Assembly (NCBI GenBank): GCA_017513085.1
Contig: JAFWDK010000013.1
Span: 1 to 39,857 of the forward strand
Reading direction: 5' to 3'
Length of the DNA: 39,857 nt
Origin: Clostridiales bacterium
Lineage (GTDB): Bacteria > Bacillota > Clostridia > Saccharofermentanales > Saccharofermentanaceae
Position numbers and translations under genes: made by a program. Shown piece after piece: positions 17,516-25,297 of this stretch. Position 1 is the stretch's first letter. Every line of letters starts with the position of its first letter. The notes under the pieces were generated by a model. The model was given only the letters and a program-made list of their open reading frames with translations. It was not told the DNA's origin and did not search any database.

Positions 17516-18013
17516 ATGGGTAGAAAATCGATCAAAGAGAACAAGAATGTTTATCAGCTTAGCCGTGAGGCGCAGAATCTCACACGTGACGCGGCTTCCG
17601 AGCTTCTTCAGTACATCTCGGCAGACCGTATTGAAAAGATTGAGAACGAGAAGACACTTCCTCATCCGGAAGAGATCCTGGCAATGGCAGATTGCTATAA
17701 GAATCCATCTCTTTGCAATTACTTCTGTTCTCACGAGTGTCCGATCGGACAGGAGTATGTGCCGGAAGTAGTTCCTAAGGAGCTTTCCCAGATCACTCTC
17801 GAAATGATTGCAACCCTGAACTCCATTGACAAGAATAAGAACCGTCTCATCGAGATCACCGTGGACGGCGCCGTCAGCGAAGAAGAACTTCCTGACTTTG
17901 TCGAGATCAAGAATGAACTGGATAAGATGGCTCTCACGATCGATTCTCTCCGTCTTTGGATCGACAACGCCATCGCAGCAGGACAGATCAATAGGGATTC
18001 TTTCAAGAACTGA
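17516..18013 (+). CDS. XRE-type helix-turn-helix regulator with a cysteine cluster
   Basis: 165 residues from the ATG at 17516, seven bases after GGAG; ten further codons upstream are open but lack a ribosome site. Residues 9-57 look like a Cro/C1-type helix-turn-helix (NVYQLSREAQNLTRDAASELLQYISADRIEKIENEKTLPHPEEILAMADCY). Directly behind it four cysteines stand at C60, C67, C71 and C75 (spacing x6, x3, x3). This is a possible metal or iron-sulfur site. The C-terminal half is an acidic helical region, perhaps for dimerisation. It has no adjacent co-oriented partner, and target genes are unknown. The divergent neighbour is the DUF4230 gene. Confidence 0.82.
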   Translation: MGRKSIKENKNVYQLSREAQNLTRDAASELLQYISADRIEKIENEKTLPHPEEILAMADCYKNPSLCNYFCSHECPIGQEYVPEVVPKELSQITLEMIATLNSIDKNKNRLIEITVDGAVSEEELPDFVEIKNELDKMALTIDSLRLWIDNAIAAGQINRDSFKN

Positions 18014-18045
18014 ATCAGTTTCCGGGAACAGGAATCAAGATAAAA

Positions 18046-18081
18046 GAGAACCCGCATATCTCACTTATGCGGGTTCTTTTT
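18046..18081 (+). terminator. Terminator of the XRE regulator gene
   Basis: AGAACCCGCATA (18047-18058) pairs with TATGCGGGTTCT (18066-18077) over a 7-base loop, followed by a T run. Confidence 0.9.
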
Positions 18082-18229
18082 CAGTAGAAAGTGAATCCTC
18101 AGGCGTCAATTCGATGGTCCGGCCATGAAATGTGGATACATTTACCAATCCCATTTTTTTACAAAAATCCGGGTACTTATGGTATGCTTCCACCATGTGC
18201 ACCATCAGTCGTCGTTTGTCTAATTCCAT
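18065..18229 (-). CDS. Small hypothetical protein, 54 residues
   Basis: Starts at the ATG at 18229 with GGAAG nine bases before it. The product is MELDKRRLMVHMVEAYHKYP... with a basic, helical-looking N-terminus and an acidic tail. I do not recognise it. Its last codons lie inside the terminator hairpin of the convergent XRE gene, and that overlap constrains the reading of its end. It could be a spurious frame; the ribosome site and the sensible composition are the only support. Confidence 0.4.
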   Translation of the reverse strand: MELDKRRLMVHMVEAYHKYPDFCKKMGLVNVSTFHGRTIELTPEDSLSTEKEPA

Positions 18230-18326
18230 AAAATCACTTCCACTTTGCATTGAACGGTTATGGGTTACAAGCATTATTCTAGCCAAGCCTCCGGAAAAGA
18301 AACACCTCACCGGGAGCAAAATAGCG

Positions 18327-18512
18327 ATGTCTATTCAGTCGCCATTTCATGAATACGCGCGTGAAGTGAAAGTGTACAGTTCTTTTAAATCGGTAAGCGG
18401 TTCGGCAGCCGGCACGTCTTCTAAAAAAACTACTGCCAAGAAAACCTCTGCTTCTTCTGCCGGAAAGATCACCAAACAGTTGAGCAATCTTGCCGGACAG
18501 CTGTTCAAATGA
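18327..18512 (+). CDS. Small Lys/Ser/Ala-rich hypothetical protein, 61 residues
   Basis: ATG at 18327 with GGGAG about 10 bases upstream. A candidate promoter TTGAAC-N16-CATTAT lies just before (about 18256-18283). The C-terminal half (SGSAAGTSSKKTTAKKTSASSAGKITKQLSNLAG) is basic and low-complexity, like the tails of bacterial histone-like proteins. No hydrophobic segment. It is divergent from the 54-residue frame at 18065. Function unknown; the frame may be longer upstream but that part looks non-coding. Confidence 0.4.
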   Translation: MSIQSPFHEYAREVKVYSSFKSVSGSAAGTSSKKTTAKKTSASSAGKITKQLSNLAGQLFK

Positions 18513-18531
18513 CAGTTTACGTTGGTTTAAC

Positions 18532-19698
18532 TCACGACACTTTGTGTGGATAGATAAAAATATTTTCATTGAAAGCCGGATCATTGGATTCATAGACGGA
18601 GAGGCAGACCGTTCCGTCGCCCACACTCAGGGCAAAGATGACAGTCGTTCCGGCTTCTGAATTTCCGTAAAGCACCAGACTTGACGGGTCGCCTGCATAC
18701 TGACGGACAGTCAATCCGTTATATTCGTCGGCGCCCGCAACATGGACATTCGCCTTAAAGTCTTTGGCCGCATCATCATAGAAGATCTCGACAGAACCCT
18801 CATCGGCAGCATATTTACCGAGCCAGCCATCCATATCGTCTTTCTTCGTCTTCTCTGTCTCCGGGAAAGTATCGTGATACAGAATGAAACCGGTCTCATC
18901 GTTCGGACTGTATAACACATATGCGCCAAGGACATTGCTTTCCGGCGCTTTGAGGAAGAACTCGACCCATCCGAGAGCGTCTTTGGCGATCTTATCCTTC
19001 GGTGTATTCGGGAGATAAAGGATCAATTCATCCGGGTTCTCAAAACCATACGGCTTGCAGCTCTTCACGTGCGCCGGAAGATTCATGAACTCCTCTTCTT
19101 TATCGTCAAAATCCAGGAAACTGATCTTCTCGATCCTGGTTTTGTAAGAATAATCGTTTTCGCGGACAAAACCGGTGATCAGGCCGGTAAATTCACCGCG
19201 CTGAATATCGTACGCATCCATATCCGCCGTAAGCACGGCGCTCTCATATTTGCCGGAGATCTTCCCGTTACCCGTTCCGAACATGATCGACGTCTCCCAG
19301 GAAACCGTTCCGCCGCTCAGAACGCCCTGAAACTGAACCGGAAGCCGGTACGAAGGATCCTTGTAGTAATCCATCGGATCATCGCCGAGAATGATCGGTT
19401 TCGCCTCTTCTGTCGTCTCACTGGTCGGGGTGGATTCCGGCGCTTCGGATTCCGACTCTGTCGTGGTCGTCTCTACTTCTGTTGTAGTCTCAGCCGTTGC
19501 CTCGGTAGACTCTTCTGTCGACTCCGCCGTCGTAGTCGTTTCCTCGTCTTCGTCCGAATCAGAAGTATCCTCGGTCTCCTCTTGCGAAGTCGGTTTCTCC
19601 GTCTTTCTGGTCGTCCTCGTTCCGGTCGGCTCTTTCTTACAAGCCGGCAGAAGCACTGCTCCGGAAAGGATCAGTGCAAGAATAGCTGTCTTTTTCAT
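18532..19698 (-). CDS. Predicted lipoprotein with Thr/Glu/Ser-rich linker
   Basis: 388 residues. Lipoprotein signal peptide with lipobox LLPAC and lipidated C20. Residues 21-102 are a low-complexity linker of Thr, Glu and Ser (for example TTTTAESTEESTEATAETTTEVETTTT), a usual spacer that lifts a domain off the membrane or through the wall. The remaining 285 residues form a beta-rich extracellular domain I cannot name. GAGGAAC stands before the ATG. It starts 29 bases after the stop of the cassette 2 response regulator, so it probably belongs to that unit and may act as an accessory sensor or protective protein. Cassette 1 has no such gene. Confidence 0.85.
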   Translation of the reverse strand: MKKTAILALILSGAVLLPACKKEPTGTRTTRKTEKPTSQEETEDTSDSDEDEETTTTAESTEESTEATAETTTEVETTTTESESEAPESTPTSETTEEAKPIILGDDPMDYYKDPSYRLPVQFQGVLSGGTVSWETSIMFGTGNGKISGKYESAVLTADMDAYDIQRGEFTGLITGFVRENDYSYKTRIEKISFLDFDDKEEEFMNLPAHVKSCKPYGFENPDELILYLPNTPKDKIAKDALGWVEFFLKAPESNVLGAYVLYSPNDETGFILYHDTFPETEKTKKDDMDGWLGKYAADEGSVEIFYDDAAKDFKANVHVAGADEYNGLTVRQYAGDPSSLVLYGNSEAGTTVIFALSVGDGTVCLSVYESNDPAFNENIFIYPHKVS

Positions 19699-19727
19699 TT
19701 TCGTTCCTCTCTTTTCCTTCTTCTTTT

Positions 19728-20354
19728 CTATATTTTAATACGCTGATAGTAAAAGCAAGCAAGCTGTGTCCGGTCCCGCAGATCCAGTTTCGAAAGCACT
19801 GAGCTGATCATGTTTCTGACCGTTCCTTCACCCAGGAACATTTTCTGGGCGATCTCTTTATTCGACAGGCCCTCTGCCACCAGTTCCACCATTTCACGTT
19901 CTTTCGGCGTGATCTCGTAATCCTCCCATCGGAAGGATTCACTACGGTTCAGAAGATCCGGAAGCCGCTCGACGATCTTGCCGCCGAACACGGTCTGTCC
20001 CTCAAATACAGCATGGACCGCCGCACCCAAAGACGCGCAATCCTGCTTCAGGATATACCCCTTCGCGCCGACTTTCAACGCACGGTTAATATACTCATCA
20101 TCCAGGAATGTCGTCAGAAGGATCACTTTCGCCGCCGGATCGATCTTCAGGATCTCTGCCGTCGCATCCAGCCCGTCCGTGTCCTCCATCCTGATATCCG
20201 AGAGCACCACATCAGGCTTGATCCCGGGATAAGCTTCGATCGCCTCCCTGCCGCTGCTGCACATGCTCGCCACTTCAATATCTTTATCCTGCTCCAGGAT
20301 AATCTTCAACGACTGGGTGACAAGTGGATCGTCATCCACGATCATGATCTTCAT
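19728..20354 (-). CDS. NarL/FixJ-family response regulator, exporter cassette 2
   Basis: 208 residues. Receiver domain with acidic D7-D8, phospho-acceptor D53 (VVLSDIRMED), Thr in LLTTF and Lys in GYILK. LuxR-type HTH at about 143-200 (TPKEREMVELVAEGLSNKEIAQKMFLGEGTVRNMISSVL). AGGAGGAT precedes the ATG. The start overlaps the kinase stop by four bases (ATGA). It is the paralogue of the regulator at 307-945, with matching domain layout. Probable target: the ABC operon of this cassette, via the dyads at 25181-25218. Confidence 0.93.
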   Translation of the reverse strand: MKIMIVDDDPLVTQSLKIILEQDKDIEVASMCSSGREAIEAYPGIKPDVVLSDIRMEDTDGLDATAEILKIDPAAKVILLTTFLDDEYINRALKVGAKGYILKQDCASLGAAVHAVFEGQTVFGGKIVERLPDLLNRSESFRWEDYEITPKEREMVELVAEGLSNKEIAQKMFLGEGTVRNMISSVLSKLDLRDRTQLACFYYQRIKI

Positions 20355-21589
20355 TTCTTATCCTCCTTCAAAAGTACTGCTTCTTTTCTCGGAATCGTCA
20401 CGGTAATATGAAACCCGTCTTCTCCGCCGCGTATCGAGGCACGTCCCCCGCAGGACACCGCTCTCGAATGAATATTATAAAGTCCGATGCCATGTTCGCC
20501 TTCCAGCGCCGCAAAGTCTGACGAGCGTGAAAGCTCCATCGGCTCACACGTCCCATCATCGGAAACCAGTATTCTCCAGAATGTCACGTTCTCCACCACT
20601 TCCAGCCGGACTTTCTTGCCGTTACTGTGCTTGGCGATATTGGTCACACCCTCTTTAAATATACCCAGGATAGCATTCTTCACATCCGTCGGCACCGGAG
20701 ACTCGATAGACGTACTGACCGTCACGTCAAATCTGTCCTTCAGTGCAGATGCGATCTCGTGGATCCCGATCGAAAGATCGATCGAATCATCATGGAGTTC
20801 ATGCACACTTCTTCGGATATTCGTCATCGCTTCATTGACCGTATTCGTCACCGACTCCAGATACGGCTTCGTCTTCTCATCCTGATTGATCACATTGATT
20901 GCCTGAAGCTGCACGACCGCACGTGTCAGCATATGCCCCACATTATCGTGGATATCCCGCGCGATACGGTTTCTCTCTGCGAGCGTCGCATTCCGGATCT
21001 GCATATCCAGATTATTTGAAATCTCATTTTTCAGTCTTACCGACTGCTGTGCATCATTACGCACCTCATCAAACATGTCCATAAGCACCGTCTCACGCCG
21101 GTGCATGTACATCGTCTTCGTAGCAAGGAGCATCGCCACGATCACCGGGATGATCGTTAACGACGGCGCCGAGATCACCGCCACGACAACAAGAAGGAGG
21201 ATCTTCAGCCATAGAGCTCTCTCCGCAAAAAGATCCGCATCCTTACGTCCCGCATTTCTCATCGCATGAAAGTGGTCCAGGAGTTTCTCCATTTTTAAAT
21301 CTGAAAACAGCCCGTATACACAGGAAGGAAGTACAACCACCACATCAGGAATAACAAATGTCAGCCCCGCCGCTATGATCAGAAGCGACGTGCTGACGTA
21401 CACACTACGGAACACCTCCGTCGCCAAAAGAATGATCACAACAGAAAGAAGACAGGCAACCGCAAACTCATTTCTAACTAAAAAACCACGAACACCCGAC
21501 GACGCCCCTCCCACCAGAAAGAAAAGCGCCGAAGCAGATAGAACCGCTATGATGATTTTATCGATAAGTCTGTAGATCATATGAAACAT
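20351..21589 (-). CDS. DesK/NarX-type sensor histidine kinase, exporter cassette 2
   Basis: 412 residues. Hydrophobic segments span 10-30, 45-95 and 127-158. A linker helix follows, then HisKA_3 with H214 in ERNRIARDIHDNVGHM, and an HATPase domain with KEGVTNIAKHSNG (N box), SDDGTC and GIGLYNIHSRA. It should phosphorylate the regulator encoded next (4-base overlap). The start has only a weak ribosome site (GAG about eight bases upstream). A strong hairpin lies between this gene and the ABC genes, so kinase and regulator levels may be set separately from the transporter. Its sequence motifs differ clearly from the cassette 1 kinase, so the two sensors are probably not interchangeable. Confidence 0.92.
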   Translation of the reverse strand: MFHMIYRLIDKIIIAVLSASALFFLVGGASSGVRGFLVRNEFAVACLLSVVIILLATEVFRSVYVSTSLLIIAAGLTFVIPDVVVVLPSCVYGLFSDLKMEKLLDHFHAMRNAGRKDADLFAERALWLKILLLVVVAVISAPSLTIIPVIVAMLLATKTMYMHRRETVLMDMFDEVRNDAQQSVRLKNEISNNLDMQIRNATLAERNRIARDIHDNVGHMLTRAVVQLQAINVINQDEKTKPYLESVTNTVNEAMTNIRRSVHELHDDSIDLSIGIHEIASALKDRFDVTVSTSIESPVPTDVKNAILGIFKEGVTNIAKHSNGKKVRLEVVENVTFWRILVSDDGTCEPMELSRSSDFAALEGEHGIGLYNIHSRAVSCGGRASIRGGEDGFHITVTIPRKEAVLLKEDKK

Positions 21590-21600
21590 TATAACTCAAT

Positions 21601-21694
21601 CTCGGTCGAAAAAAGAATAATCCGCAAGCGATTCCGAAGGTGCGAGGCACCGGGGACCGGCGAGCGGATCATTTCTTTTTTTCGAAGTACCGAG
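21601..21694 (-). terminator. Long inverted repeat / terminator between ABC genes and kinase of cassette 2
   Basis: Nested arms: CTCGGT with ACCGAG, CGAAAAAAGAA with TTCTTTTTTTCG, ATCCGC with GCGGAT, and an inner GGTGC-GAG-GCACC. On either strand the GC stem is followed by a T run, so it can terminate in both directions. Placed between the second permease and the kinase, it probably reduces read-through into the two-component genes. Confidence 0.7.
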
Positions 21695-21719
21695 GATCAG
21701 TTTATAGATTCGAGTTTTG

Positions 21720-22928
21720 TTATACCGCTTTTCCCTGCTTTGCTTTCTTGATCACAAATGCGATCATCACAAATGCCAGTCCGAAGAGTACTTGTACACC
21801 GAGGGAAGCAAAGATGTTGCCTACGCTGAAGGTGTAGTTCATTCCGGATCCTGCATAGATCGTATTCAGGATCTTTCCTGACCAGAAGAACGGCAGGAAG
21901 TGTGCGATGGTCTGAACCGTGCTGCTCATGAGGTAGAACGGTACGAAGATACCGCAAAGGAAACTCATCGAAAGACCTGCCGCATTGCAGATGAGGCTGA
22001 GAGTTCCCGCTGACAGGCGGAAGTTCGAGAGCAGAAGTGCGAAACCGCTGATGTAGAAGGTGGTGGCAATGAGATTCAGAACAACGACCCAGCCATACTT
22101 GCTCATCATGTTGGTGTTTCCTGCATAGATGAAGCTGAAGACTGTATAGATCAGTACCAGAACTACTGCGCAGGTCATAAGGCCTGCCATCTGCGCCAAG
22201 GTCTTTCTTCCCGGCTTTACCGGTGATGCTTCGATCCTTGCAGAAACCTCTTTTTTATTTGCTGCAATGATTGCCGATGCGATCGACATACCCATGATCC
22301 ACAGGCAGATGAAGCAGAAGTAATTGAGGATCATGTAGGTCGCGTACTCATGCGCATCCGTATGCTGCACTTCCTTCTTCTCCGTCACCACACCGAAGGT
22401 AACATCGGAAACAGTAACATCCAGTGCTTTTGCCACGGAATCTTTGGCATCCATTCCCATAGCACGATAGCTTCTGTAAGTATTTACGAACGAATCGATA
22501 TCGTTGACAAAGCTGAAAGTTCTGCCGGAAACCTGGCTGTGGGAAGAATAGTTCAAAGAGATGTTCTCGCCGGCATCGATCTTGTCCTGAAATCCCTCCG
22601 GAACTTCCACGAAGAAATCCGAAATGGAGAAGTACAGGATATCGTTGATGGTTTCCTCGGAAGATGTTTTGTCATCCTCGACATCACCGTATTTATCGAT
22701 CATTGCTCTGATTCCGGCAGAGAGTTCGCTTCCATCGTTATCACGGAAAAGCACTCCGAGTTTGCCGTAATCGACACTTTTTTCCGTGGCGCTTGCCTCG
22801 TTCTTATCTACAACGTATGGTGCGGAGAAGATCATGGACGCGCCGTAGATCACCATGATGAACGATGCGATAATGATCGCGACCTTATATGATTTAACGA
22901 GTTTGAAAAAATTCTTATAAAGCTGCAT
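21720..22928 (-). CDS. ABC-2 family transporter permease (second permease of cassette 2)
   Basis: 402 residues. An N-terminal transmembrane segment (VAIIIASFIMVIYGASMIFS), an external domain of about 150 residues, then five or six transmembrane segments. NKKEVSARIEASPVKPGRKTLAQ forms the cytoplasmic coupling region. AAGGAGAG lies six bases before the ATG. The gene begins 14 bases inside the end of the other permease gene, so the two are co-translated and probably form a heterodimer. The corresponding gene in cassette 1 is 2105-3361. Substrate unknown. Confidence 0.9.
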   Translation of the reverse strand: MQLYKNFFKLVKSYKVAIIIASFIMVIYGASMIFSAPYVVDKNEASATEKSVDYGKLGVLFRDNDGSELSAGIRAMIDKYGDVEDDKTSSEETINDILYFSISDFFVEVPEGFQDKIDAGENISLNYSSHSQVSGRTFSFVNDIDSFVNTYRSYRAMGMDAKDSVAKALDVTVSDVTFGVVTEKKEVQHTDAHEYATYMILNYFCFICLWIMGMSIASAIIAANKKEVSARIEASPVKPGRKTLAQMAGLMTCAVVLVLIYTVFSFIYAGNTNMMSKYGWVVVLNLIATTFYISGFALLLSNFRLSAGTLSLICNAAGLSMSFLCGIFVPFYLMSSTVQTIAHFLPFFWSGKILNTIYAGSGMNYTFSVGNIFASLGVQVLFGLAFVMIAFVIKKAKQGKAV

Positions 22929-24105
22929 ACTTTTCTCTCCTTAATTTCAGGATCGCGATCGTCAGGAAAACCACTGTCGCCAGACTGATTTTGATCATAT
23001 TCAACCAGAAACCGGTAAGTGTCGGGTAATGAACCAGACGGAAGAACGCAAAGTTCATAATCGTCGCAGGATTGATACGGTTCACGATCGGGCAGAACTT
23101 TTCCAGGAGTCCCGGAAGGTTCACGATCATCTCGCCGCTTAAGAAAACCGAGATCATGATAAATGCTGTCGCCTTGTTATCACGCTGGTTCTCATCTCCT
23201 TTGGTGAAGAGTCCGAAGAGGCTTCCGAGGCTCATCGCGAAGAGGTTGCCGACCAGAACGAACAGGATGATCTGCGGGAGGCGGTCGCCCAGCGGCACAT
23301 GGAAGAGCCGGTTCATAACTGTTATTGCGAAGAATGTGATCGCACAGGACACCACATATCTAGCCAGGAAGGCCGACAGAAGGATCTTCGACTTTTTCTT
23401 CGGTGACACGCTGGTCCTCATTCCGTAACCGCTAAGGTTACCCTGAATGTCGAATACTGTATGGATACCGGATGTCACGTTGAAGAACATGCCCATGACG
23501 ATCGTGCTGTAGAAATACCACAGATATACATTTGAAGAATTCTCGTTGTCACCGAGATATGTGCTCTTCGGTTTCATCACCGAGATGGACTTGGCCATGC
23601 TATCCATTACGACCCCGATCTTATCCGGTGCTGTCATCGTTGCATCTTTCACGATCGTGTAGTTTCTCCGGTACGATTCGGTAATGCTTCTTGCCACCAT
23701 GAGAGTGGTCATATTCGCTCCATCACCGACCTTTACGTCGATCGTTTCTTTTTCACCGTTCACCAGAAAAAGCACTTCAACATCTTTGTTAAGGATCTTC
23801 TTTTCTGCGTCTTCTTTGGAATCCACCCGGATCATTTCCACGACCGCATGGTCATAGCCGAGATTGCCTTCCTTGACTTTCTCCGCATCGGCCAGTTCCA
23901 GCAGTATGTTTTGGAATTGCTCGGCAAAAGCGCCTTCGCTTTCAACTATGATGCTGCTCCTGACCGGTTTGAAATCAACTTCTCCTTTGGCAGGACCCAT
24001 GAATGTTACATTAAAGCAGGTCATGAGAAGGATCGGAAAAGCCAGTGACCAAAAGATGTAGGCTTTGTCGCGCAAAGTTTTGCGCAGGTAATATGTAAAC
24101 ATCAT
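22915..24105 (-). CDS. ABC-2 family transporter permease (first permease of cassette 2)
   Basis: 396 residues. N-terminal membrane segment (AYIFWSLAFPILLMTCFNVTFMG), an external domain (about 40-185), then about five transmembrane segments. The cytoplasmic segment GMRTSVSPKKKSKILLSAFLARYV has the basic coupling-helix look. AGGAGG is nine bases before the first ATG. It follows the ATPase gene by 17 bases. Together with 21720-22928 and the ATPase it makes a complete exporter of the LnrLMN type. Confidence 0.9.
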   Translation of the reverse strand: MMFTYYLRKTLRDKAYIFWSLAFPILLMTCFNVTFMGPAKGEVDFKPVRSSIIVESEGAFAEQFQNILLELADAEKVKEGNLGYDHAVVEMIRVDSKEDAEKKILNKDVEVLFLVNGEKETIDVKVGDGANMTTLMVARSITESYRRNYTIVKDATMTAPDKIGVVMDSMAKSISVMKPKSTYLGDNENSSNVYLWYFYSTIVMGMFFNVTSGIHTVFDIQGNLSGYGMRTSVSPKKKSKILLSAFLARYVVSCAITFFAITVMNRLFHVPLGDRLPQIILFVLVGNLFAMSLGSLFGLFTKGDENQRDNKATAFIMISVFLSGEMIVNLPGLLEKFCPIVNRINPATIMNFAFFRLVHYPTLTGFWLNMIKISLATVVFLTIAILKLRREKYAAL

Positions 24106-24122
24106 TTCTCGAATCCTCCTGA

Positions 24123-25061
24123 TTAATCGTCACGCAGTTCTTTTCCCGTAAGTTCCAGGAAAACATCATTCAATGTCGGCTGCTCGGAATACATATTCTT
24201 GATGCGGTATCCCTTCTCCTGCAGCATCGTCATGACTTTGACCACGTTGTTGCCGTTTCCGGCTTCGATCTTTAATGTCTTGCCGTCGTATTCGGCACTG
24301 TAAACATTCTCCAGATCTCTGACCCGGTTAAGATCCTCTTCACTGATACCCTTAGCTTCGATCTTGATCATCTCGCTCTTTTTGATCATGCTCTTGAGTT
24401 CATCCACTGTGCCTTCAGCGATCAGCTGTCCTTTGTCGATAATGATGACGCGGTCGGCCAGTTGCTCGACTTCTTCCATGTAGTGGGATGTGTAAATGAT
24501 CGTCGCGCCTTCTCTTCTAAGCTGCTCGATCCCTTCGAGGATCTTGTTACGGCTTTGCGGGTCAACGGCGACGGTCGGCTCGTCGAAGAAGATGATCTTC
24601 GGTTTATGGGCGATGCCGCAGGCAATGTTCAGTCGTCGCTTGAGACCTCCGGAGAGTTTCTTCGGACGGAACTTCTTGAACTCTTCGAGTCCGACGAAGT
24701 CGATCGCTTCCTGTACTTTCTTACGGCGTTCTTCTTTATTTTCGATGTAAAGGCCGCAGAAGAAGTCGATGTTCTCATACACGGTCAACTCTTCAAATAC
24801 AGATACTTCCTGAGGAACTACACCGATCTTACTCTTGATGTCATAAGACTTCGGTGTCATCTCTTTTCCCATGATCGTGATCGTGCCTTTATCGTATTCC
24901 AAAAGCGAAAGGATGCAGTTGATCGTTGTGGATTTACCGGAACCGTTCGGGCCCAAAAGACCGAGGATCTCGCCCTCATTGACTTTCATGCTGAAATTGT
25001 CCACAGCGATCAGTTCTTTGTATCTTTTTACCAATCCGTCTACTTTAATGATCTCATTCAT
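24123..25061 (-). CDS. ABC transporter ATP-binding protein, cassette 2
   Basis: 312 residues from the ATG at 25061 (GAGG eight bases upstream; an ATG two codons earlier is too close). All ABC motifs are present: Walker A GPNGSGKST, Q-loop VVPQE, signature LSGGLKRR, Walker B IIFFDEP and TSHYMEEVE with the switch His. After the nucleotide-binding domain comes a C-terminal domain of about 75 residues (KIEAKGISEEDLNRVRDLENVY...) of the kind found in bacitracin/daunorubicin-type exporter ATPases. It then ends in LNDVFLELTGKELRDD, nearly the same as cassette 1. It drives the two ABC-2 permeases next to it. Confidence 0.95.
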   Translation of the reverse strand: MNEIIKVDGLVKRYKELIAVDNFSMKVNEGEILGLLGPNGSGKSTTINCILSLLEYDKGTITIMGKEMTPKSYDIKSKIGVVPQEVSVFEELTVYENIDFFCGLYIENKEERRKKVQEAIDFVGLEEFKKFRPKKLSGGLKRRLNIACGIAHKPKIIFFDEPTVAVDPQSRNKILEGIEQLRREGATIIYTSHYMEEVEQLADRVIIIDKGQLIAEGTVDELKSMIKKSEMIKIEAKGISEEDLNRVRDLENVYSAEYDGKTLKIEAGNGNNVVKVMTMLQEKGYRIKNMYSEQPTLNDVFLELTGKELRDD

Positions 25062-25180
25062 CTTCATGACCTCATTTCTTATTTTTCCTGACTTTGTGTT
25101 TTTTTCGGATCGTCCCCAGCATCGCGCGGGCCGTCCTTTCTCTTGATGACTCCATTATTCCATTTCCGCCTGTCACGCGT

Positions 25181-25218
25181 TAGTGAAGTGAATCACTACC
25201 CGACATGACATTTGTCAT
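25181..25218. promoter_or_regulatory. Candidate operators: TAGTGA-N6-TCACTA and TGAC-N4-GTCA
   Basis: Two dyads stand 120-160 bases upstream of the cassette 2 ATPase: TAGTGA (25181-25186) with TCACTA (25193-25198), and TGAC-ATTT-GTCA (25206-25217, flanked to a 14-base palindrome at 25205-25218). The second is of the same form as the dyad upstream of cassette 1. The octamer GAAGTGAA is also shared by both regions (5328-5335 and 25185-25192). They lie between the divergent ABC operon and the diguanylate cyclase gene. Function is inferred. Confidence 0.42.
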
Positions 25219-25254
25219 TTTTAACTTCATAAAGACATTTTTTCGCGAACGTCT

Positions 25255-25260
25255 TATAAT
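25255..25260 (+). promoter_or_regulatory. -10 box of the diguanylate cyclase gene
   Basis: Perfect TATAAT, 37 bases before the start codon at 25298. No good -35 box at the right distance, which would suit an activated promoter. Confidence 0.5.
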
Positions 25261-25297
25261 AGAAAAAGGGTAGTTTGTACATACGAGGGGATTCCTA

